Assembly (NCBI GenBank): GCA_026874595.1
Contig: CM049320.1
Span: forward strand, 11,683,964-11,747,963
Length of the DNA: 64,000 nt
Direction: 5' to 3'
From: Sipunculus nudus
Taxonomy: Eukaryota; Annelida; Sipuncula; Golfingiida; Sipunculidae
Position numbers and translations under genes: made by a program. Positions 34,031-46,000 of the stretch are shown here, piece by piece. How positions within the stretch are numbered: position 1 is the stretch's first letter; each line of letters opens with the position of its first letter. The notes below the pieces were generated by a model that worked only from the letters and a program-made list of their open reading frames with translations, made no database searches and had not been told where the DNA came from.

Positions 34031-37000
34031 GTATGAACTTAATCAATTCAGATACGATAAACAAATGTTGACTTCAAGGCAAACATTTAAATTTTTTATG
34101 TGCAGTGAGGCAACATCATTTAAAATATTCATTGTGGGGAAATGCCCTTGAGAGGAAAAATATCCAGGGGGAAAATATTCACATCTGGATTTGACTAAAA
34201 ATTTAGTACCAGTATTGGGACATGAAATTTTGGTGACACTGTTTAGTGGGGTTCTTACCAGAAAAAAAAACAACAAACAGCAGGAAAACATCACCATTGT
34301 GAAAGTTATGAGTAAAGAGATGAAAGAACACAGATTCATGTAGGAGACCAAAACTATCATGTGCTCTATTTACCAGTGAATTCTTAAACTTCATGGTCAG
34401 AAACTTTTATTTTGGACATTGTTGATTTTATAAACAGCTTCTGACTCTGTATGAATAACTGATGGTTATCCTTCTGAGGATAAATGCAAGAATCAACAAA
34501 TGAGTATATTTATTCATGTAAAAGTTATTTCATTAATCATCCATCTGATGACTTCACAAGTAACATGACTGTGCCACCATGATAAATATTTGTCACAAAG
34601 ACCTCTCACCCTGACAACCCTTCACAATGGCAACCACGCTTCATCAGTCATGGCTTCACTTATGACAGTTTGACAAAAATTGTAACTTAACCAAATCAAT
34701 TTAAAGGTTTCAGTGACATTTTAATGTATTTTTTATAAATTTGCTCTTTTTCCCCATTTATTTATATGTCCTGTATTCTTATATAATTTTCTAACATGTA
34801 TCCTGTATTTTGCCTTTTCCTTCCTTTCATGACTATTTCTCCACTCTTTCTTTTCCCTTCAGGTGACTATGTTGCAACTTTTGAAGTTAATGGCCAGAAG
34901 GTCCTTCAGGTGGAGCCAGAAGCAATCACTCTCCTTGCAGAAACAGCAATGAAGGACATCGCTCATCTGTTGAGGCCTGGCCATCTTCAGGTAAATACCT
35001 TTGCTAATAGAGCTCATGTGTACTTTCCTGGTCATTTTTCTCATTCTTGTTTGTCCACACAATATCTCCAAAATTCCCCAGTTAAGTTCAATGGAAATGA
35101 TGTATAAAGGTGGGCCATATGTAGTGATTATTTTGGAGAAAATTCATAATCTTTTGAGGGATCTCATTTTTTTTTTTTTAATTTAAGGAGGTTGGGGGGG
35201 GGGGGGGGTCTAGATGTATATCCAGACTTTTGCTGAGGTAAATTGCTCAAGTGTTCTCCCTTTTTATACAAGTGTATTACAATAATAAAACAACATTGAG
35301 GACATTTGCGCCATAATTAAGATACACACTGAAAAGACTGTTGAAGTGTAATTTTATACCAATACTGCAGGTATAGTCCAAAGATCCTAAATTAACTAAC
35401 TTTTCCTAATTTTTTCTACTATTGTTCAATGTTTTTTTCCATTTTGTCTTTACTTTTAATTTCATTTTGTAACATGCAGTTCCAAAAGGCTATGAATTGC
35501 AGTGAAAGTGTTTTTTTCATTATCAGTAAACTGCTGTGGACATTTTTTTAGCACCATATTTGAGCCGCCCTGGCACTATGCACTTTTTTAAACAGAAATT
35601 TGATTATTACAAAATAAAAATGAGCATGAAAAAATGTAACATGTTTTAGAATGGGACTTGTTTCCTGACTCTGTCATGTTAAAAAGGAATAAAAAAAAAC
35701 TCTCACATCAGTGCCTCTGTATATCTATTATGAGGAACTTTCAACAACTACATGTTGCCTTAATGTGTCCAGGTCATCTGACACAGGCCCACTGGCCTTC
35801 AACAAGCTGGAAGGAACTGAGAGGTTATTAAAAGCTCCTGATAATAGACATCCAGAGGCTCTGATGTGAGATTTATTTTTTTCATTCATGTTACATACCA
35901 TTTTTCCCCAAAGATAATCTGCAACTGAAGTTAATCCCCTCTAGAACCACAATTTGGTGGAAAAACCAATAACACTGTGCATAATATGCACCCTGTTTTG
36001 GGTCAAAATCCTGGATGACATATATTGTATCTCCATTAGTCATTTGATTGTTTACCGGTTGTGTAGGGGTGAAATTTTGAGAATGACAGTTGGACCAAAA
36101 CTTTCCAAAGTCACTTCAACCTAGCCCTAAAGTAGATCATTACAATTGAAATCATAGAAAATAGACTGTCCGTAAGTTTTTAAGTGTTAAGAAAGGTTCT
36201 TTATCGGACCTAAATGGAATTGTTCTATGTAGGATAGAACTTAAAAGTGGCAGGGTGTACTCAGAACACTTGACAGCTTTGCCTCCTGTGAGTGTCACCT
36301 GCACCTATGTCAAGGTAGGCCTCACTGCATGCTGCATTCGTATATATATCTAGGATCCTGTAGGGAGAGAGCAAGAAGGCTAGGGCTAGGCATGGCCGTG
36401 ATCACATAATTTATCAATCTGTCCATGATGCTGTCAACAGTAATCTAATTTAAACTATAGAAGCAATCAGATCAGTATTCCTCACTCGGGTCCCATGGCC
36501 CTTACAGTCCCCAATGCTAGCTCATATAGTGCCGCCTACCAACTGACAGTGGTGTCAAATCATGTCAGCAGGGTGGCAATCATGCATATTTCAGTTTGTA
36601 TATCATTAGTTCTTTTAGGGTAACAAGACATATTAAAGGTATATTAAAGGTGTATGATGTATTTTAAAATGAAAGCAATAAATATGATCAAACTTTATGT
36701 TATATAATTGAAAATTAAACCAATACTGTTCATTTACCTTAAATCCTTTATTATTGCTAAACACTGACTGATATTTTGGTTGACTTCCTGCCATTAACCT
36801 TCCATGTATAATAAGCACCAAGTATTTTTGTTTCGATTTTATGAAATAAAAATGCAGATTTTTGTGTTTGGGAAAACAGAATGTAGTTTCAGTGCTACTT
36901 GTGTCCCATGTTTTCCTTCAGTATTCCTACTTTTGTCCTAAATTTTCATCAAGATATCCTGGACAGGCTTCTAACGTATCCCTTTCAGGCAGAGCAATTC

Positions 37001-40000
37001 ATGAGTGTTTGGTCTTCATATACTCGATATAGGTGACCCATATTTCTCATTTCAGCAATTATCTAACATCTTGAAGGACCCAGAGGCCTCTGACAATGAC
37101 AAATTTGTTGCACTTGAGCTGCTCAAGAATGCTAACATCGCATCTGCTATGATTCTTCCGGGCTGCCAGGACACAGGAACAGCAATAGTTATGGGTAATT
37201 ATGTTATAATAAAAGTCTGGTGGCAAATGAATGATCACAAGAATAGGTAAGGGTTGAACCTTGGCAAACAACAGATTTTATATAAAAGACAACCTTCATA
37301 GGCCTGTGATCAGATATACATTAAAATTTAACTAATATATTACTTTTACCAGATGTACCAGTGTGTCAGTTTTAAATTAACCCATATCACTGTTGTACAG
37401 ATACTTTGCAGACATGTTTGCACAATTGTAAAAATTTGCTTTCTTTTCATAGGTTTACTAAAGAAAATATTGTAAAACTGATAAAACAATTTCTCAACAT
37501 CAGTCACCAGCTCAGCTGACTGATAGATGTGGTTACAGATACAGGTCATTGTCTCATGTGAACAAGATACAAATCATAACTGTTATCCCAGAAACAGCCA
37601 GGAATGTCCTGGAGAAATCTAGGAAACACCAAATTGGGAATTAATGAGCTGTATATTGTGAGCTATGGGGCAAAAACACGATTTCGTACACCCATAAAGT
37701 CAGATTCATCTTAATGTTGAAGGTCACTACAAAATTTTTTTTTTTCATATGTCTCATTACATTATTAACATTACTATGTCCGTATAGTCTATGTGAACGT
37801 AATTTTTCTCAAGCAGTTCAACAAAATTTTGTCACTAATATTTAATGGAGAAATTTCACAAAACCTTGTCCAGTTTGAGGAAATTTATACCTGATTGAAA
37901 GTATATATATTTTTGCACAGCTAAACGAGGACAATATGTGTGGACCACAGGATGCCCATATGAAGCTCTGTCAAAGGGCGTTTACAACACGTACACGCGT
38001 ACCAACCTCAGGTACTCCCAGGTGAGTTACTGTTTATATAAGGTTAACATTAATATCCCTACACCTGTACCAACCTCAGGTACTCCCTGATGAGTTACTG
38101 TTATATAAGGTTAACCTTTAAAATCCGACACCTGTATTAACTTCAGGTACTTCCAGGTGAGTTACTGTTTATTTAAGGTTAACACTAAAACTCCTACTGC
38201 TGCACTGACCTTACACATTCCAAGATGAATGTTCATAAAGTCACTTTTACAGTACCTGATCAAATTAAAGTGTGTAAAAGTTTTAGACACATCTTTGCCC
38301 ATGCAGATACAAAACATTTCTCCCAAACACTGTCCTTATTCACTTAAGCAGGGTTTACCAGATGGAGTGAAATGAGAATATTATTTTGACAATGTAGAAC
38401 AAATTTGATCAACTGATGAGTTAGAGATCCTTATAATCTTTATCAAATGCATTATATTAATATATTGCAGGATTAAGAACATTACTGATTAGTAATTAGA
38501 ACAGAATCCCATGCAGTGTGTCAGTGATGCTTGATATAACATCAGATACATTATACAAATATGATACATTGGAACAACAGAGCCAAGGATTTCTGAAGAA
38601 ATATATAATTTGCGTTGAATCTTGTGTTAAAGAGTCTTGCATCTTTCTTGTCTATTCCAGGTGGCGCCAATTGATATGTTTGCCGAAAAGAACACCGGTA
38701 CAAACCTGCCAGCACAGATTGACATCTATGCCACAGAGGGCAACAACTTCAACTTCCTGTTCATGGCTAAGGGAGGGGGATCAGCCAATAAAACTTTTCT
38801 CTTCCAACAGACGAAGGCCCTTCTAAACCCTGATAGACTACTCAGTTTCCTGGATGAGAAGATCAAGGTAATGTCAAATGCTCCATTTCCAGATTAAGGA
38901 TCTTCATACTATCAAGTCTGTGGGAGCCACATTGTCACAGACATTGATTCAGTGAGCAAAACTGGTCTTCATTTCATGAATAATTAACAAGCTTGCAAGT
39001 GTACATGCTGAAATCAAAACCACCAATCAAATCCCAATTAACAAAATGTTAAAAATACACTGTTCAAGTGCCATATGAACAAAAACCTGTGCACCAGAAA
39101 TGGGACAGGTTTATAAGTCTTTATTTGATTGGTCAAATTCTTGATGTCCTCCTGGCTATGTATAATGCTATTTCTAGAACTAGCATCAGACATACTCTGG
39201 CAGCCACGTAAAACAAGTGTTAACAAATCATTTGATTGGTTCAATTGCCTTGTTCATTATTCATGATATAGATCCTGAGTTGCTCCCTGAATCAAGGTCT
39301 GTGATAGAGTAGCTGCCACAGACTTGGTGGTATGAAGATGAGATTATGTAAAGCATAAAAGAGGCGTACATTGAACAGATTATTTCATATTTTTACTAAT
39401 TTATCTGGTGTAGGTTAGACATGAGAGCAGTGTAAATTGAATAGATTACTAATTCAAGTCATTTTCTCAGGTAGGTTATGTACAAGGTGAGCTAATCAGG
39501 GATGTAACATGTCTCATCAACTCTATATATACTGTAGACCATGTCAGCCCTTGTTATTGCTTTCTTTTAAATATTTATATAAAAGCATAGATTATTGGAA
39601 GATTCGCTGAAACATGTGTTGCAGATTTGTTCTACTCTGGATTCAAGAATTTTCTTAAAGGTTACACCAGTAATATTTGTTTAAAATGAGAAAAAATATT
39701 AACCAAACTGTAATAATTTTCAAATTGTTTTTCATTAGCTCAAAACATGCTTAATCACAAACTTACTAAAAAAAATATGAACTATCAGTCATTTGGACCC
39801 CTTTTTGTTAATGGTGGATCGCAGCAGGTTTTTTGGCAAGATGATGAATAAGATATTTTTGACTAATGGCACGTTCTTACTGATTGAAAAATTAAGACTC
39901 TTTTTATTGTTTACTGATTAAATAACAAAACTCAAGATAGATATAGTGGTTGAGATAATTGTTAGAAAATATACAGAAATAAAGAAAATACTCCATGTTT

Positions 40001-43000
40001 GCCTGCCAGGTAAGACACACTATCAGGATATTAATCCAGAGCTTGTGATATCTTTACAGACTCTTGGTACAGCAGCATGCCCACCATACCACTTGGCCAT
40101 TGTAGTGGGTGGGACTTCAGCTGAACTCACATTGAAAACTGTCAAACTTGCTTCTGCTCGATCTTTGGACAATCTTCCCACTACAGGTAAATATATTAAA
40201 AAAACATTAAAAGGTTCCCCACCATTGTTGAAAATGAGTCACGAACCCCTTAGGCCAAGGCTGAGGCTGACTTACAGATCTCCGAGGCCAAGGCTGAGTC
40301 TGAGTCAAAGCCCTCCGAGGCCTAGGCTGAGTCTGAGTCACAGCCCTCCGAGGCCAAGGCTGATCCTGAGTCACCCCCTCTGAGATCAAGGCCGAGTCAC
40401 CACCAACCACATCAGAATCCATACACCTAAGATTCAGTGTCTGAATTCTCGTATGAGTAATCGCTCAAATGCATGTATACAAAAGAGGTCAGACTTAAAC
40501 AGACTCGGGGTGGCCTCAGGCCATGTCACTTAGGACAGATGGCTTGAGTCTGAGCTGAGTCATAGCCTTCCAAGACCAAGGCCGAGTCATAAGCCGGCAG
40601 AACCCGGCCTTGAGGCCAAGACTGGTCTCCACACCTCTAACATTGTTCCTTACGCACCTCATTGTCCTCCCTGATTCAAGTGTGAATCCATTTATTTGTA
40701 CTGTATGATCTGTATGATAGACGACAGAATCCAATTACATCCATTTCTTATCTGAGGGTACAATTGTTCTGCGAGTGAGTAGCTTATCTGAGAAATAGGA
40801 CTCAGGTAATTGAATATTAGTATTTAGGTGCCTTTTAAAATTCCACCATTTTGTCAGATATTTACACTGGTTAATCATGGTCTTAGTAATAACCTTAGTA
40901 AGTTAATCATTGTAAATGAACCATATGAAAACAGTGTCAGTTTTATTGAATATTTGAATTTAAATACTTTTGTGTCTTTATATAGTAGGAGTAGGAGTTT
41001 GTCACATAAAATGTTTATTTGAAACTGGTATTGCAAGACAACCATGACCATAAACATTCAATATCAAAAGTCAAGTGTTTGATTATCATCAGATGTGTGG
41101 TTTAATTATAATACTGTCCTACAGGTAATGACCATGGCCGGGCCTTCAGGGACTTAGAACTTGAACAACAGATCCACAAGATGACTCAGAGTGCCGGTAT
41201 CGGTGCCCAGTTTGGTGGGAAGTATTTCTGTCATGACGTCAGGGTTATCAGGCTGCCAAGGCATGGAGCGTCTTGTCCCGTGGGCATAGGCGTGTCATGT
41301 TCAGCTGACAGACAGGTGAGCTAACCAACCAAACCTACCAAAGAATGTTTGGTGCAGAGGAGTTTTGATTAGAACACAGAAATAACTGTGAAAACTGCAC
41401 TGATATTACTTTCCATACCATACAGCAATACATGTATTGCAGTACGCAGCCAATAATCTTGATATTATGTCAAGAGTGATAATTCACACAGAAAAAATCA
41501 AGTGAATGAACAAGCCTGCATATAAACCCTATCTTTGTTGATCCTGTTAAGTTTTTTTCTGCTGTTTTGTGTCTGGGCAAAAGATATTGTCTGTAACTTT
41601 ATTTATAAATGTTTACCAGCAAAACATGCATTGCTGCAGGTGCTCACATTTATTAAAGAATCAAAATTTTAATCATCTGAAAATACAACATTATGAAATG
41701 TTTGGAAATGGATTATGCTGAACATTTCTTTTTGCCAGGCCCATGGTAAGATAACAGAAGAAGGAGTGTTTATTGAACAGCTGGAAACTGATGTGTCGAA
41801 ATACCTCCCAGAGGTGACAGCCGACCAACTAGGAGGCCAGGTGGTCAAGGTGAGAAGCGTCAATCAAACTCATCTTAATGTCAGTCACAGGTACAAACAT
41901 AACAGAGATTACAGTCTCATTTATTACATGAGAAATCATATTCTTTTCACCAAGAAATGGCATTTAATTATCAAAGTTCAGCAAGAAAATGTTAATACGC
42001 ATAATATATGCAATCAGTTTGATTTCAGGTAGATCTCAACCGACCAATGAGCACAGTCCTGTCAGAACTGAGCCAATACCCAATCAAGACAAGGTTGAGT
42101 CTCACAGGAACCCTAGTGGTGGCCAGAGACATCGCTCACGCAAAACTGAAAGAGAGGCTGGATGCTGGGGAGGGCCTCCCACAATACATGAAAGATCACC
42201 CTGTTTACTATGCTGGACCAGCAAAAACACCAGCGGTAAGATAGGGCCCATTAGTTGTCATCTTCATCTACAGTACTGATACAGTCTTGGTTTGCTCTGT
42301 CTTATACAGCAAGCCCCAGTTGTAGTTTAACAAGGCTGTTAGTGTCATGGAGTCATTTATGAAAATTACCAGTAGAAGCCAGGAACTTTTATTGATAAAC
42401 CAAGTGAATTTAATAAGGCCATGTCTGATTGTATGGGGTAAGCCAGTGCAGTCGGTGCCACCTATCTTCAGCCATCCAAACTTTGAATACTTGGCCCTTC
42501 CATTATCACACTGTGCTTGTAGTGAAGTGCAAACACTTAACTCCTTTTTCATCTGATTCATTTTTAATGCCTTTCCAAGATACCGGTTTTTGTGAAAGGT
42601 ATTGCATAAGTTTAAGGCCTGTAGATGACACACTTTCTGTGCATAGTATTAAATTACTGCCTGTAAATTACCAAACTCTCCATTTTAAATTTGGAATAAA
42701 ATCTGATCAGTTAAAAAGTATCATGAATAAAGGTAGCTGGGTAAAGGAAAAAAAGTAATACTAATAGAAGCATTAACAGTACAGACAGTATGAAAAGAAA
42801 ACAACATTTGTTCTTGCAGGGTTATGCCAGTGGATCCTTTGGTCCCACCACAGCAGGAAGAATGGACTCGTATGTTGACCAGTTTCAGGCAGCAGGGGGC
42901 AGCATGGTCATGCTTGCCAAAGGAAACCGCAGTAAACAAGTACGTGTCATCGTTTTACACATCTGGAAACTTAAAGGAGCCCAATCACCTATCTGACCTT

Positions 43001-46000
43001 TATAAACTAAAGGTAATCCCTTGGATCTTTTATACAAATAGGCCAGAAAATGTGGATATCACTGCACACAAGCTGCTTTTTTTGTTTTTTACCAACATGT
43101 TTATAATATACAGGGGCCCGCCAAAATAATCAAAACAAATTCAATAACGGCATCTGGCGGCAAGTCAAATAACTCAGACCTTCGCTAACAGCATTTTGCA
43201 ACAAGTGACCTTTCTACCTCTGCATATATGCAGCCTACCACATTAGGTTACGTTTTTCCCTGTTTGTCAACAAAGCTGTGTTTACAAACACATTGTTTAT
43301 TAACAAGTTCATACATTCTTCATGGAGATGTTAGAAATACGTTTCATAACCTTAAGTACCCTTAGATTATTAGTACACTGTGGTTGGCTTGTTATTCACG
43401 GTAGTTTCAAATTTGCAATATTTGCAGTAGGGGAAAAGCCGCGAAAATTGAAACCACCCAGATATGAAAGCTTACTGTCATGAGAAAATAGTCTCTGTAG
43501 TTGCCACCAGGTGGCAGTAATGGGCATTAGTGAGAAATATATATAATCCAAATAACGATCATGTTGATTGCATGATGCAACGTGCCCATAATCTAGTTTT
43601 ATATAAAAAAATACTTTGTTCTCACATGCAGTTCTGCATGTCTGATTTTATTTATTAAATTGGGAATGCTTTCTGTTTGTCTTGGTCAAACTGCTTGAAC
43701 TCTCCCAGCTTATGCTTTGTCGGCTGTCAGTTGATCTGATCATTCGCCGCTTAGAGTAACTCAGCCCTTCCATCATACTCACGGGAATCAAGCAGACCTT
43801 TCCTGCGCAGCTGCCTCAGGGATATGGCCCCTTCTGTAACAGTGTTTCTTTTAAGTAATCCAAACATCATATGATTAAGGCGGAGTGGAGGGCTCTATTT
43901 ATATTGATATGTAATGGCCAAGCTGTGAAACCAATGCCCCTTTGAAGTGGCATCGCCTGGTTCCGGCACTGACTGTCATTGTTGTTTGAGCAAAACATAA
44001 CTTTGTGTAGTAGAGAATTCATACCTTTAAAATATTAATATATGCCCAATTGCGAAAATGGAACCTTGTGAATCTATAAAAAAAATTGCTTAGGCATGAA
44101 AAATTGAGCCCTGTAAATATAAAGTCAACAACAGTATACACAGATAAATCAAGAAATCACATAGATCCTTTTTCAAAAGGTATGTTAATGGACAATCTTT
44201 AAACTTGTTTTCTTTCTGTCATACAGTGCATATACAACCAGGTAAGTTTGATTAATGTGACGTTGTGTCAAGCTGAAACAATCTGAATACTTAGTGAAAT
44301 GCACTTTTTAAAGATGATAAAAGATCTCAAGTTTTTATTCATTTTATCGGTTTATACCGATAAATGCAGATGAGCTTTAGGAAACTTGTTTCTGTGCTAT
44401 CCCTGGCCAGGTTTTATCATTTTTACAAATTCCTATATTAACTTTGTTTTCTGGAGAATAGTTTAATCATTAAACTGAGTATGAGCACAGACCTTAAAAT
44501 TTAATGGTGGGGTCATATGCCATATGAAATGTACTCTGTATGAAGACCACCAGCCAAGATCTACACCCCAAAATTGGACCCTCCTGAACAAGGAGGAATT
44601 GGGAGCTAGACATAGGCTTTAGCTGATGTGGAATCATCAACCACTAGCAATAAAGACTGTTATATGTATGTAGGAACACAGGGGCGTAGCCAGGATTGAG
44701 GGAGGGGAGGGGGCCATCATCAGTGGCGGATCAAGAAATTCAAAAACCGGGGGGGGGGGGGGGGGGGGGGGGGGGCTAATATGCATGTATGGGTAATATG
44801 AAAACAGTTATATATACAAGTATATATATATGTATATTATTATTATTATAATTTTTACTATACTTTATATATTGAAGTATATGAAAATATATATATTTTT
44901 TATTTTCAATTATGAACCATGGTATAATTAAGGCTAGTTACGGGTACATGGGGAAGGTATGGGAGGGGGTTTAATGCATATATATATATATATATATATA
45001 TATTAGATTATGTGAAATACCGAAAGGACGGCGAGTACTGGATGCGACCGGGGCGGGGGGGAGGGCCATGGCCCCCTGTGGCCCCTCCTTGGCTACGCCC
45101 CTGGGAACATGTCTTCAGTCAGGGAAGAGAACTGCATCTAGTATGAGCCAGTGAGAACACACACAGCGCCACCTTTCTGTATGAAACTGAACTTGATATA
45201 ATTCCAAAATGAATACCCAGACTTAAACTATAACATTGTGACAGTCACACACATTACTACAGAATACTGTACAAATATTTTTTTTCATAGGTGACTAAAG
45301 CATGCAAGACTCATGGAGGGTTTTATCTGGGCTCTATAGGAGGGCCTGCTGCTATATTGGCACAAAACTGTATAAAGAAGGTTGAAGTACTGGAGTATGA
45401 AGAACTAGGTAAGTAGTAACCTGTTTCATAACATCTATTGCATAAGTTTTTATTCCAATTTGGTACACAACTTGCAGTTCAAAAATGGTCTCCACATGGA
45501 TTTCACAAAAGTGTACTTCTAGTACACGAAGCTTATGCTTAATTACTTAATTTCAGCCTGTCCTGAAGAATTATCTGTCAATACATAAAACATATTGCAA
45601 AAAATTTAGTGTGTACCCTTTAATGGAAAATAATATAGTTGTTACATGCAAAAGGGTATTAAGTGTGGAACAGGCCAAGAAAAATTTACAGGTCAGCAGA
45701 CTGCAGCAGATTTACACTCCACATTACACCCTGTGGATGTTTCTTTGTATTTGTAACTTTTTCTGTGATTTGTTTGGTTTTGTTCTGATGCAGGCTGTGC
45801 ATATATTCAGTCTTTTAGTAATTAAACAGAGGGTTAAATTTAATGATGATTATTAATACAAGGAACAACTGAAACATAACATTAATGCTTCTCACACAGT
45901 TATAAAACTCATTTAAATGTAATTTAGTGGCTTTGTATGTGTGTATCTCTCCAAGAATCCCTGTTTATCCAGGTCTGGTATTCAGTTGAGTACAAAAACG

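Noticed and set aside
39946-40013. Extra fumarase exon before 40060 ending CCAG/GTAAGA
   Set aside because: From the nearest acceptor (TATACAG) the segment has an in-frame TAA and does not keep the frame, and homologs have no residues at this point.
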